From Clostridia bacterium (GTDB lineage Bacteria > Bacillota > Clostridia > Oscillospirales > CAG-272), in the NCBI GenBank assembly GCA_017456145.1, contig JAFTJZ010000039.1:1-64000 (forward strand): DNA of 64,000 nucleotides, given 5' to 3'. The notes beneath the pieces were generated by a model. It was not told where the DNA came from and ran no database searches. It saw only the letters and a list, made by a program, of their open reading frames with translations. The position numbers were made by a program, and so were the translations under genes. The first letter of the stretch is position 1, and the number at the start of each line of letters is the position of its first letter. Positions 1-8,470 of the stretch are shown here, piece by piece.

Positions 1-17
1 CTCTGCCCCAAACCCCG

Positions 18-179
18 CCAAAGAACCTTTTTGAAAAAGGGTTCTTTGGAAACTCCAAAAACCTTGATCTGTGTTTGAAAGATATATTGTATATAATTTG
101 ATCAAAATTCTTTGGAGATCCAAGAACCTTTCTTCTAAGAAAGGTTCTTGGCAGGGCTCCAAGGGGCAGCGCCCCTTGG
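18..179. repeat. Intergenic hairpin element, copy 1 (two or three stems)
   Basis: Three inverted repeats lie close together: 18-49 (CCAAAGAACC ... GGTTCTTTGG), 120-151 (a stem of about 14 bp around CCAAGAACCTTTCTT), and 159-179 (CCAAGGGGC-AGC-GCCCCTTGG). The prefix CTGCCCCAAACCCCGCCAAA recurs before similar hairpins near 35970 and 42580, so this belongs to a dispersed family. It may also terminate transcription from upstream of the window. Confidence 0.6.
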
Positions 180-215
180 TTGCCGAAGGCAAAAGATGCA
201 TAGAAAGGAACCGAA

Positions 216-1718
216 ATGAACATACGTTTAATCACATATATGCTGGGACAGGTCATTCGTGCGACGGGCGCGGTGATGGTGATCCCTGTATGCTGTTCCA
301 TATGGTATCGGGAGGACACGTGGTATGCGCTTGTATTTCCGATGCTGTTTATGCTGCTGTTTGGTACGGTACTGACGCATTATCGTCCCGCGGATGGGGA
401 GGGGATGCAGGCGCGGGACGGTCTTGTCGCTGTGGGGCTGGCATGGATCGTGCTCTCGCTGCTTGGAATGCTGCCGTTCATTCTGAGCGGAGACCTGATA
501 CATCCCGCCGATGCTTTTTTTGAGACCGTTTCGGGCTTTACGACGACGGGCGCAACGGTTATGGGTGAGGCGGTCGGTGTCAACCCTGCGGATCTGGATC
601 GGGGCATTGCCATGTGGCGCTCGCTGACCCACTGGATCGGCGGTATGGGTGTGCTGGTCTTTGTCATGGCGGTCATGCCCAAGCAGGACTTCAAGAGCAC
701 TCGCCTGATGCATGCCATGCGCGCCGAGGTGCCGGGGCCCGTTGCCACAAAGGTCGTGCCGACGCTGCGCCACTCGGCGCGGATCATGTACGGCATCTAC
801 ATCGCCATGACGGTGCTGATGGTGGTATTTTTGTTGGCGGGAGGAATGTCTCTTTACGATGCGGTGCTCCATTCGCTCTCTACGGCGGGTACGGGTGGCT
901 TTTCCAACATGAACGCCTCGATCGGGGCCTACGACAGCAGCTATATCCACTGGGTGATTACCATCTTCATGTTGCTGTTTTCCATCAATTTCAATCTGTA
1001 TTATCTCATCATCACCGGGCACGTTCTGCAGGCGCTGCGCTGCGAGGAAATGCGCTGGTTCTTGATCGTGGTGGGCGGCGTGACGGCGATCATTACCCTC
1101 AATATCTCCTCTTTGTACGATCATGTCGGTATTGCACTGCGTGATGCGGCGTTTCAGGTTGCCGCCTTTATCTCGACGACGGGCTTTAATACGGCCAATT
1201 ATGACCACTGGCCGGCACTTTCCCAAGGACTTTTGGTGTTGCTCATGTTTATCGGCGGCTGTGCGGGCTCGACGGCAGGCGGTATCAAGGTCAGCCGACT
1301 CGTCATTCTCATCCGAAGCGCGGGCAGGGAGGTGCGCAATATTCTCTTCCCCCGCGAGGTACGCTGCGTACGCGCTGAGGAGCGAGCCGTCGATGAGGAT
1401 ACGGTGCGCGGGGCGAATGCTTATATCGTCCTTTATCTGCTGTTTTTCGTGGCGGGTGTACTGCTGCTGCTTGGCGACGGCCTGGATCTTGTCACCTCCT
1501 TTACAGCGGTCACTTCCTGCATCAACAACGTCGGCCCCGGCTTTGGTACGCTGATCGGCGCGACGGCAGGCAGCAGCTTTGGGGTCTTCTCTCCTTGGGT
1601 CAAGATCCTCTTGTCCTTTATCATGCTGCTGGGGCGCTTGGAGCTGTTCCCCATCCTGATGCTGTTTTATCCCGCCTCGCGCAGAGGAAAAATGAAGAAA
1701 TTGATCAAAAATTCGTAA
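216..1718 (+). CDS. trkH: TrkH-family potassium uptake channel subunit
   Basis: This is the membrane-embedded K+ translocating subunit of a Trk/Ktr system. The 500 residues are almost entirely hydrophobic, and four pore-loop selectivity motifs can be seen: SGFTTTGA (about 107), TAGTGGFS (about 222), STTGFNTAN (about 320) and SCINNVGPGFG (about 434). This is the fourfold M1-P-M2 layout of the TrkH/KtrB superfamily, and the length fits TrkH better than the shorter KtrB. The ATG follows GAAAGGA at a normal distance. The cytoplasmic gating partner TrkA/KtrA is not in the window and may lie upstream or elsewhere. The stop is followed by an imperfect stem at 1722-1752. Confidence 0.92.
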   Translation: MNIRLITYMLGQVIRATGAVMVIPVCCSIWYREDTWYALVFPMLFMLLFGTVLTHYRPADGEGMQARDGLVAVGLAWIVLSLLGMLPFILSGDLIHPADAFFETVSGFTTTGATVMGEAVGVNPADLDRGIAMWRSLTHWIGGMGVLVFVMAVMPKQDFKSTRLMHAMRAEVPGPVATKVVPTLRHSARIMYGIYIAMTVLMVVFLLAGGMSLYDAVLHSLSTAGTGGFSNMNASIGAYDSSYIHWVITIFMLLFSINFNLYYLIITGHVLQALRCEEMRWFLIVVGGVTAIITLNISSLYDHVGIALRDAAFQVAAFISTTGFNTANYDHWPALSQGLLVLLMFIGGCAGSTAGGIKVSRLVILIRSAGREVRNILFPREVRCVRAEERAVDEDTVRGANAYIVLYLLFFVAGVLLLLGDGLDLVTSFTAVTSCINNVGPGFGTLIGATAGSSFGVFSPWVKILLSFIMLLGRLELFPILMLFYPASRRGKMKKLIKNS

Positions 1719-1850
1719 AATGCCTTGATTCGCGCCGCTCTTTGGGGCGAATGGATGAAGGAGATGCCGTGCTTTTATCCCTATGGCACTCCAAATGGCA
1801 CCCGGCGGAAAAATAATTCTGAATTTTATCAAAAAATCTCAAAAAAACTA

Positions 1851-1879
1851 TTGACAATCAAACGACTGTGTGTTATAAT
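1851..1879 (+). promoter_or_regulatory. Sigma-A promoter for the SPFH gene
   Basis: TTGACA at 1851-1856 and TATAAT at 1874-1879 are separated by exactly 17 bases, a consensus housekeeping promoter about 80 bases upstream of the SPFH start codon. Confidence 0.85.
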
Positions 1880-1961
1880 ATAATCAAGTCGGAAAACGGT
1901 TGAAAAATCAACTGATGGGTTCCGAAATACAGTTTGCTGCATGATCGAAAGGAGAAATATC

Positions 1962-3014
1962 ATGGCAATCATCATTATATCCGTTGTAGCTGTTCTTGTA
2001 TTGTTTTTTGTTTTCGGCTTTACCAAGGACGGCAGCCGCCTGACTTGGAAGGTGCGTCCTCGTCAGATCCTGAGCCTTTTGGGCACACTGGTGCTGCTGG
2101 GCGGGATGTTTGCCACCGTTCCCACGGGACATACGGGGATTCTGACCACCTTCGGTCGTGTGGAAGATGTGACTCTGGAGGCGGGCTTGCACTTCAAGTC
2201 TCCCGTGCAGAAGGTTGTGGTAATGGACAATCGTACGCAAAAGTCGGTAGTTGAGTTGAGCTGCTTTTCCAGCGACATTCAGGAGGTCGCAGTGCGCTAC
2301 TCCATCAACTATCAGATCCAGAAATCCGACGCGCAGACGTTGTATAAGAACATAGGCGAAAATTATTATGATGTCGTCATGGCACCTCGCATCGAGGTCG
2401 CCGTCCGCAGTGTCATTGCGCAGTACACGGCCGAGACACTGATCGAAAACCGTGACGTGCTCTCCAAGCAGATCACCGATATTCTCCTGGAGGAGCTGAG
2501 CGTGTACAATATTGAGGTCGTGAATACTGCCATTGAGGACATGGACTTCTCCGACGTCTTTACGCAGGCGGTCGAGGCCAAGCAGGTAGCCCAGCAGGAG
2601 CTGCTCAAGGCGCAGACCGAGCAGGAGCAAAAGACCATGGAGGAGCAAGCGCAGGCAGACCGCCGCGTCATCACCGCAGAGTCGGAGGCAGAGGTCGTCA
2701 AGATCCAGGCCGAGGCAGACCGTGAGGTGCTGCAGATCCAGGCGGACGCTGCCGAGTATGCCGGTAAGAAGGATGCTGCCGTCAACGAGGCGGTTGCTGC
2801 ATCCCTGAGCGATATTCTGTTGCAGTATTATACCATCAAGCAGTGGGACGGCGAGCTGCCCATCTACTTTGTCGGCAACGGTGAGGGCGATCTTCTGTCC
2901 ATCATCTACGCCATGAACGGCGCCCCCGAGGGTGAGGTGGACGACAGCAACGCTACCGAGCAGACCCCTGACGAGAATACCGAAGAGAATACCACCCCCG
3001 CGCCCGCACCCTGA
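1962..3014 (+). CDS. SPFH/prohibitin-family membrane protein
   Basis: This membrane-anchored protein of the stomatin/prohibitin/flotillin class has 350 residues from the chosen start. That ATG is preceded by AAAGGAG, whereas an upstream ATG at 1941 lies before the site. A hydrophobic N-terminus (residues 2-20) and a second apolar stretch (about 36-52) precede the SPFH domain, which opens near VPTGHTGILTTFGRVE. A charged helical segment rich in A, E and Q (about 200-260) is a likely coiled coil for oligomerisation. The C-terminal 25 residues are acidic and Thr/Pro rich. Relatives scaffold membrane microdomains or modulate FtsH-type proteases. No NfeD partner is adjacent, so the specific role is unknown. 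Confidence 0.85.
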   Translation: MAIIIISVVAVLVLFFVFGFTKDGSRLTWKVRPRQILSLLGTLVLLGGMFATVPTGHTGILTTFGRVEDVTLEAGLHFKSPVQKVVVMDNRTQKSVVELSCFSSDIQEVAVRYSINYQIQKSDAQTLYKNIGENYYDVVMAPRIEVAVRSVIAQYTAETLIENRDVLSKQITDILLEELSVYNIEVVNTAIEDMDFSDVFTQAVEAKQVAQQELLKAQTEQEQKTMEEQAQADRRVITAESEAEVVKIQAEADREVLQIQADAAEYAGKKDAAVNEAVAASLSDILLQYYTIKQWDGELPIYFVGNGEGDLLSIIYAMNGAPEGEVDDSNATEQTPDENTEENTTPAPAP

Positions 3015-3040
3015 CAGGCTGCGTATAGAACTCACGAGGG

Positions 3041-3069
3041 AAAGGGCGTACCGCGTTTTGCAGTGCGCC
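3041..3069 (+). terminator. Weak hairpin after the SPFH gene
   Basis: AAGGGCG and CGCCCTT pair across the gap between the SPFH gene and the next membrane protein. No clear T-run follows, so partial read-through is likely. Confidence 0.35.
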
Positions 3070-3105
3070 CTTGTGCTTTATATGTTTTGAAAAAGGAGAC
3101 CGATC

Positions 3106-4431
3106 ATGGAGAAAAAATTTGATCTCAACGCCTGGCTGCGCTATCTACGTCGTCAGTATCCGCTGCCGTGGGCGGTTGCTGCCACGCTGGGGCACATTGT
3201 GCGGGCGGTGGTGCGGACGTGGGTACCGATCTCCCTTGGCTATGCTGTGTTCGGGGGGATTCTGGAGCCCATCCTCGTTGATGACCAGCGGATGCTGCCT
3301 CATTGGCTGCCCATTTTGGCGGCGGTCATCATGATGGCGATCATGATCTGGCAGGATCGCCGTTGGGAATACGAGGTGCTGCTCGCCCGTCGGGGAAAGG
3401 AGCAGCCGGGCATCCTGCACGACCTCGGTCTGATGTTTAGCAGTATTATCTACTGGACGACGACGGTGACGAGTGTGCTGTGTATGCTGAGCATGACCAC
3501 GTATTTCGTCGATATTTTCGTGCGCTGGATGCCGAATGCTTCCATGGCGCGGCACGTTCTTTTTGCGAGCGTTTTCCCCTCGCTCGTTCTGGTGATCTTT
3601 GAAACGGCAGCGTTTTTGATCTCGGCACGTATTTTTTACCGCACCATCCCCGCCGACGAGGAGCCGATCGAGCCGGAATTTCAATCGCCATACAAGCTGT
3701 TTATCAGTGCTTTGGTCTGGGGTACGGTGCTGGTCTTGCTGCCGGTGGGCGGCTGGGTGCTGGTTACGACGGGAATGGTACTGGTGCTGTTTATCGGCAA
3801 CTACTGGAAACAAGCGGTGGTGATCATCCCCTGTGTGATTGCAGCGGTGGTGCTGCTGCGTGTGTGGCGTGTGTGGCGCATCCGTTCCCACTGCGTCAAG
3901 CAGCTCAAACGGGAGATGGATGCCTCCCGCATTCGGTATGAATTTGAGCCACATCCCATTCGTTCGGCGTTTTTTGGCGGGGAGGCTGTTTCGCTTCGCA
4001 TTTTTATCGGTGATACGGTCAAGCTGGTGCGCATGGTGTCGTTTTATGCCCGCATGGGCACACTGATCGTTACCCCCGACGGCAATATCGGGCAGCTGCA
4101 CCGTATTTCCCTTGGGCGCCCGGTGCGATATACACGCCTGCATACGATGGATGCTGCATACACCGAGTTTGATCCGTCCGGCAACGGAAAAAAGAACGCC
4201 ATGACCGAGTGGATCACGCTGCGGGATACGGTATTTGCGGATGAAAATTATCCCGATGCCGAGAAGATCTATCTGATCAGCCCCACGCCCAAGTTTTGGG
4301 TAGCGGGTGATCTCAAGGCGACTGCCCCTATGGACAACGGCAGCCGCGCCTATGGCTACACCCTTTGGACAACGAGTGCCTTTTGCCGACATCTGCGGAT
4401 GCGCCAGGAGGATTTGATGAGTGGACGATAA
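3106..4431 (+). CDS. Unrecognised polytopic membrane protein with C-terminal soluble domain
   Basis: I do not recognise this 441-residue protein. The N-terminal half contains about six hydrophobic segments (residues 20-45, 60-82, 108-128, 145-170, 200-222 and 230-250). They are followed by a short basic stretch (WRVWRIRSH) and a soluble C-terminal domain of about 180 residues that ends without a recognisable motif. The start is well supported by AAAAGGAG seven bases before the ATG. It is probably co-transcribed with the short zinc-ribbon membrane protein that starts 14 bases after its stop, and perhaps with the SPFH gene upstream. The layout suggests a membrane protein with a cytoplasmic sensing or binding domain, but no function can be assigned. 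Confidence 0.75.
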   Translation: MEKKFDLNAWLRYLRRQYPLPWAVAATLGHIVRAVVRTWVPISLGYAVFGGILEPILVDDQRMLPHWLPILAAVIMMAIMIWQDRRWEYEVLLARRGKEQPGILHDLGLMFSSIIYWTTTVTSVLCMLSMTTYFVDIFVRWMPNASMARHVLFASVFPSLVLVIFETAAFLISARIFYRTIPADEEPIEPEFQSPYKLFISALVWGTVLVLLPVGGWVLVTTGMVLVLFIGNYWKQAVVIIPCVIAAVVLLRVWRVWRIRSHCVKQLKREMDASRIRYEFEPHPIRSAFFGGEAVSLRIFIGDTVKLVRMVSFYARMGTLIVTPDGNIGQLHRISLGRPVRYTRLHTMDAAYTEFDPSGNGKKNAMTEWITLRDTVFADENYPDAEKIYLISPTPKFWVAGDLKATAPMDNGSRAYGYTLWTTSAFCRHLRMRQEDLMSGR

Positions 4432-4445
4432 AGGAGGTTTTTGCG

Positions 4446-4718
4446 ATGACGTTTGCACAAAGAGTTCTGATATTCATTCTTACCGATCTCGCCCCCCTGC
4501 TGCTGTCTTTGGCTTTTATCATTTTCATCATACGGCAGCAGATCAAATGTGCCAAGGATCCGTTTGTTTGCCCCAATTGCGGGGAGAAGTTTTACATCAA
4601 ATGGTGGCAGCTGTTCGTGGGGCGGTATCTCTTTGTGGAGTTGACGGGGAAGACCGTTTTGACTTGCCCTCGATGCGGACAAAAGGACCGTTGCCGCTGG
4701 ACGGGGAGAGGACGGTAG
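4446..4718 (+). CDS. Small membrane protein with zinc ribbon
   Basis: This 90-residue protein has one hydrophobic helix (about 5-30) followed by a treble-cleft or zinc-ribbon segment with two Cys pairs, CPNCG and CPRCG. The pairs are about 36 residues apart and interrupted by WWQLFVG, which may contact the membrane. The start at 4446 is chosen because AAAGGAGG precedes it, although the frame is open to 4365. It lies 14 bases after the preceding membrane gene, so the two are probably one transcript. The function is unknown. A similarly built protein is encoded on the opposite strand just downstream. Confidence 0.65.
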   Translation: MTFAQRVLIFILTDLAPLLLSLAFIIFIIRQQIKCAKDPFVCPNCGEKFYIKWWQLFVGRYLFVELTGKTVLTCPRCGQKDRCRWTGRGR

Positions 4719-4813
4719 GAGCTTTTGGGCTAACATCGTTTTCTTGTGCCCACGCATTTGCAAAATGCAAAAAATAAGCAATCCCTTTGATCAAGGCTTT
4801 TTGAAAGGGAGCG

Positions 4814-4850
4814 CGAGGGGAAACTTTTTCTCTGAAAAAGTTTCCCCTCG
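4814..4850. terminator. Bidirectional terminator; perfect 17-bp stem
   Basis: CGAGGGGAAACTTTTTC (4814-4830) and its exact reverse complement (4834-4850) flank a TCT loop between convergent genes. The T-rich strand follows on the plus side. The upstream context CAAGGCTTTTTGAAAG resembles the dispersed hairpin family. Confidence 0.75.
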
Positions 4851-4871
4851 TATTTCTATTTCATTTTCATT

Positions 4872-5282
4872 TTACGTCTTCTTCACCGTGATCTTGTGGC
4901 ATCTTGGGCACGTGACATCCAGGGTGCCTTTCCCCTTGGGGACACGAAGAATAGCGCGACAATGGGTACAATGGAAGTATTTGTGGGTTTTACGGTCGCG
5001 AAATTTGTTTTTTTGGAGCTTGAAGAAGTTTTTGGGCTTGGCAATCAGGCGCAGATAGCGGTTGCGCTCGCGCTGACGTGCCGCGACGTTGCGGGAGAGG
5101 GAGCGGAACGTCGCCCAGATCAAAAGCGCCGCACCGACGAAATAAAAGACCCAGAGCACCCACGAGAGCAGCAAAAAGACCAGTGCCGTGCCCATCAAAA
5201 ACAATGTCAACTCATCGGAGCCGTAGCGTCCGTACATAAACCGCTGCATCCGCGATGCAATGCGGGCAAAGAAATTTTTCAT
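4872..5282 (-). CDS. Membrane-anchored zinc-ribbon protein
   Basis: This protein has 136 residues. A short basic N-terminus is followed by two closely spaced hydrophobic helices (about 26-60), a strongly basic linker (RQRERNRYLR to KNKFRDRKTHK), and a C-terminal zinc ribbon with CTHC and CPRC pairs 21 residues apart. The ribbon and basic linker suggest nucleic-acid or protein binding at the membrane. Proteins with this architecture are common hypothetical proteins in Clostridia and have no established role. It converges on the preceding operon across a shared terminator and lies 28 bases downstream of the alarmone synthetase gene, so both minus-strand genes may share a transcript. Confidence 0.7.
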   Translation of the reverse strand: MKNFFARIASRMQRFMYGRYGSDELTLFLMGTALVFLLLSWVLWVFYFVGAALLIWATFRSLSRNVAARQRERNRYLRLIAKPKNFFKLQKNKFRDRKTHKYFHCTHCRAILRVPKGKGTLDVTCPRCHKITVKKT

Positions 5283-5310
5283 GATATCATGTTATCTCCG
5301 TTTCTATCAT

Positions 5311-5994
5311 CTATGTAATACATCCGGACACCGTGCGGCGCAGGGTTTCCATGCGGTGATCCAGTGCTGCGCTGATTTCGGCGCAATCGTGCAGCTCCTT
5401 TGCCATTTCCTCGGTGAAGACGACGTCCTTTTTATAGCGCAGCTGATGCTCCAGCTCTGCCCAGAAGTCCATGGCGATGGTGCGCAGCTGAATCTCCACC
5501 TTCATCATCCGTTTTTCATGCGCCAGAAAGATGGGAACGGCGACAATCAGGTGCAAAGAGCGGTAGCCGTTGGGCTTGGGAGCGGCGATGTAGTCCTTTT
5601 TTTCGATCAGTGTGATATCGTCCTGCGAGAGCAGGGCGTCGGCAAGAAGGTAGACATCTTCGGGAAAGGAGCAGACAACTCGCACACCCGCAACGTCGTT
5701 GATGTTTTCCTCCATTGCGTGCAGCGTGATGCTGTTATGGCGGCGCTGCAGCTTTTCCCAGATGCTTTTCAGTGATTTAATGCGCGTTTTAATGGCGGAG
5801 ATGGGCTTGCGATCATGCTGCAGGGAAAACGCATGATCAAGCACCTTGAATTTGGTCTCGATCTCCATCATGGCGCAGTGGTAATATGCCATCAGCTGCT
5901 GGAACTCGGCGGCTTTTTGACTGCCCGATTCCAGCAGCGCGAGGATTTCGTCATCACTCAGATTGATATGTTGAAGTTTGCTGTCTTCATTCAT
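5311..5994 (-). CDS. Small alarmone synthetase, (p)ppGpp synthase of RelP/RelQ type
   Basis: This 227-residue protein transfers pyrophosphate from ATP to GDP or GTP to make (p)ppGpp. It consists of the RelA/SpoT synthetase domain alone, with no HD hydrolase, TGS or ACT domain, which defines a small alarmone synthetase. The RIKS segment (71-74), the D-x-x-G-x-R motif (100-105), KPNGYRSLH (140-148) and the E-x-Q-L-R-T/FWAELEH block (167-185) are all intact, so the enzyme should be active. The ATG at 5994 follows AAGGAGA on the minus strand and is preferred to an upstream in-frame ATG that has no ribosome site. Relatives respond transcriptionally to cell-wall or other stress. Confidence 0.9.
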   Translation of the reverse strand: MNEDSKLQHINLSDDEILALLESGSQKAAEFQQLMAYYHCAMMEIETKFKVLDHAFSLQHDRKPISAIKTRIKSLKSIWEKLQRRHNSITLHAMEENINDVAGVRVVCSFPEDVYLLADALLSQDDITLIEKKDYIAAPKPNGYRSLHLIVAVPIFLAHEKRMMKVEIQLRTIAMDFWAELEHQLRYKKDVVFTEEMAKELHDCAEISAALDHRMETLRRTVSGCIT

Positions 5995-6159
5995 GTATCT
6001 TCTCCTTGTGTGTTTGGAATTTAAGGTTGCTTTTAACTTTACACACTCATTATACACCGTAATTATAAACGAAATCGGAACAAATTTCAACTTTTCTGTG
6101 ATTTTTCGGAGAATTTTTTGTAAAAACTCATCACACAGCCATTTTTTTGCCCGAATACC

Positions 6160-6188
6160 TTGCAAAAACGCGCGGAGTGTGATATACT
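6160..6188 (+). promoter_or_regulatory. Sigma-A promoter for the esterase-acyltransferase operon
   Basis: TTGCAA (6160-6165), a 17-base spacer and TATACT (6183-6188) lie about 70 bases before the chosen start of the fusion gene. Confidence 0.75.
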
Positions 6189-6259
6189 AAATGACATGAT
6201 GCCGTTTTTCTTGCCATATGGCAAGCGACGGCTATGCAGAGGGAAGGAGCCGTATCGAT

Positions 6260-8443
6260 ATGCCACTGTCCGCAAAATTCTGTCGTAAGCAGCTTGAACT
6301 GGTGCAGCCGCTGCTCAATGCCACCTCACTTGAGCACGTTCGCCGCGGGCAGGACAAGCTGGGTGTGCTGATGGCGGCAACCAAGCGAAAGCAAGTGACG
6401 GTTGAGAATGTCAGCGCGGGCGGTGTTCCGTCGGCGATGATCACACCAAAGGACGAAACGCGCCGCGGGGTGCTGCTCTATTTGCACGGCGGCGGTTATT
6501 GCTGCGGGGATCTGGAATATGCGGCAGGGGTTGGGGCAGTGCTTGCCTCCGAGTGCGGCATCCGTACACTGGCACCCGCATATCGCTTGGCACCCGAGCA
6601 TCCGTATCCCGCCGCACCCGACGATGCATTGCGCGCGTATCGTTATCTGCTTGCTGAGGGATATACCAATTCCGAGATCGTTTTGTGCGGTGAGAGTGCA
6701 GGGGGCGGATTGATCTTTACGCTTTGTCGACGCCTTCGCATGGAGGGGCTGCCGCCCCCCGCGGGAGTGATCGCCATTTCTCCGTGGAGCGATCTGACGG
6801 CCTCGGGGAACTCCTATCGCACCAATGAGAAAAACGATCCGTCGCTTACCGAACAGCGCTTGGATCGCTTTGCCGACGCTTATACGACCGATCGGAAAAA
6901 TCCCGAGGTCTCGCCGCTGTTCTCCGAGCTGCGCGGGACACCGCGCACACTGATATTCGTTGGCGGCGATGAGATCATGCTGGACGATGCAACACAATTA
7001 CACGACGCTCTTTTGCGGGACGGTGTGCGCAGTGAGCTGGTTGTCGCGCCGCATATGTGGCATGCCTACATTCTGTATAATCTGCGCGAGCGGGAGGAGG
7101 ACATCACGCGGATCAACGCCTTTTTGAGCGAGGTGCTGCCCCGCCCGCACAAGCTGCGCTGGATGCGCTTGGACAATGCGGCAAAGCTATATCCTGCCGC
7201 GCGAAATCGGAATTGGAGCAACGTATTCCGTCTGTCCGCTACCATGAGCGAGCCGGTCAACTGTGAAATTTTGCAATCGGCGCTGGACGTGACGGCGCGC
7301 CGCTTTCCTTCCATGGCGGTTCGGCTGTGTACGGGAGCGTTCTGGTATTATCTGGAGGAGGTCTCCGCGGCGCCGAGCGTGGGGATGGACTACTGTTATC
7401 CGTTGCGCCGCATGGGCAAGCGGGAGACACGGCGCTGCGCTGTGCGTGTTCACGTATACGGCTGTCGGATAGCGGTGGAGATCTTCCATTCGGTGACCGA
7501 CGGCACGGGCGGCTTGATCTTTCTCAAATCGCTGCTTGCGGAGTATATCGAGCAGCGTTACGGTGTCAATGTGCCCGCGACACAGGGCGTTCTTGATCGC
7601 AGACAGCCGCCGCGGGAGGAGGAGCTGGAGGACAGCTTTCTCAAATACAGCGGTGACGTTTCCATTCGCCGCGACGACACCGATGCCTTTGCCGTCACGG
7701 GCAAGAAGGAGGAGCGGGGCGTGACGCACGTTGTCTGCCTTCGGGCGCAGGTGAGCGAGGTCAAGGCACTCGCCAAACAGTATGGCGTGAGCGTGACGGT
7801 GCTGTGCTGTGCCATTATGATGCAGGCACTTATGCGGGTGCAGGAGAAACAGATCGAAATTATCCGCCGACGCAAGCCCGTACGTGTGCTGGTTCCCGTC
7901 AATCTGCGGAATCTTTTTGAAAGTCATACGCTGCGCAATTTTGCTCTGTACGCCATTCCCGAGGTCAATCCCCGCATGGGAGAGTATACCTTTGAGGAAA
8001 TCTGCCGCGCTGTGACCTACCATATGGGTATGGAGCTGACCGCCAAGCGGATGGCTGCCCACTTTACGACCAACGTCAATGACGAAAAGCATCTGATCAT
8101 CAAGGTCATGCCGCTTTTCATCAAGAATATTGTCATGAAAATGGTATTCAACGCGGTGGGGGAGAGAACCTCTTGTCTGACCATGTCCAATCTGGGCGCG
8201 GTGCAGCTGCCCGAGGAGATGAAGGCGTACGTTCGAAGATTCGACTTTATTCTGAGTGCACCGTCCTCTCGCCCGTATAACTGCGGAATCATTTCTTATG
8301 AAGATAATCTATATATCAACTTTATCCGGAATACCCGTGAGCCGGTGCTTGAGGCAGCGTTTCACGAGGTTGCCCGCGAGCTTGGCCTGCATCTGCGAGC
8401 AGAGAGCAATGCAAGCGCACTGGAGCGTGCGCCGCGGGACTGA
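6260..8443 (+). CDS. Fusion of HSL-type alpha/beta-hydrolase and BAHD/condensation-like acyltransferase
   Basis: The first part of this 727-residue protein (about 1-300) is a hormone-sensitive-lipase-type esterase. It has an HGGG oxyanion motif (about 75), a GESAGG nucleophile elbow (about 144), the GGDE Asp and the His of HMWHAY (about 267). The second part (about 310-720) resembles alcohol acetyltransferase or condensation-fold acyltransferases, with the catalytic H-x-x-x-D-G motif seen as HSVTDG near 410. One chain therefore carries an acyl-ester hydrolase and an acyl transfer domain. The start at 6260 follows GGAAGGAG, whereas the earlier ATG at 6218 has no site. The substrate is unknown. 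The next gene is a zinc-ribbon membrane protein 27 bases downstream, which suggests work at the membrane. Confidence 0.85.
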   Translation: MPLSAKFCRKQLELVQPLLNATSLEHVRRGQDKLGVLMAATKRKQVTVENVSAGGVPSAMITPKDETRRGVLLYLHGGGYCCGDLEYAAGVGAVLASECGIRTLAPAYRLAPEHPYPAAPDDALRAYRYLLAEGYTNSEIVLCGESAGGGLIFTLCRRLRMEGLPPPAGVIAISPWSDLTASGNSYRTNEKNDPSLTEQRLDRFADAYTTDRKNPEVSPLFSELRGTPRTLIFVGGDEIMLDDATQLHDALLRDGVRSELVVAPHMWHAYILYNLREREEDITRINAFLSEVLPRPHKLRWMRLDNAAKLYPAARNRNWSNVFRLSATMSEPVNCEILQSALDVTARRFPSMAVRLCTGAFWYYLEEVSAAPSVGMDYCYPLRRMGKRETRRCAVRVHVYGCRIAVEIFHSVTDGTGGLIFLKSLLAEYIEQRYGVNVPATQGVLDRRQPPREEELEDSFLKYSGDVSIRRDDTDAFAVTGKKEERGVTHVVCLRAQVSEVKALAKQYGVSVTVLCCAIMMQALMRVQEKQIEIIRRRKPVRVLVPVNLRNLFESHTLRNFALYAIPEVNPRMGEYTFEEICRAVTYHMGMELTAKRMAAHFTTNVNDEKHLIIKVMPLFIKNIVMKMVFNAVGERTSCLTMSNLGAVQLPEEMKAYVRRFDFILSAPSSRPYNCGIISYEDNLYINFIRNTREPVLEAAFHEVARELGLHLRAESNASALERAPRD

Positions 8444-8470
8444 CGATCACTCCCCAGAAAGGAAGGCTTT

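Noticed and set aside
228-1832. 534-codon minus-strand frame opposite trkH
   Set aside because: The product is rich in His, Gln and Arg, typical of antisense translation of membrane-protein genes.
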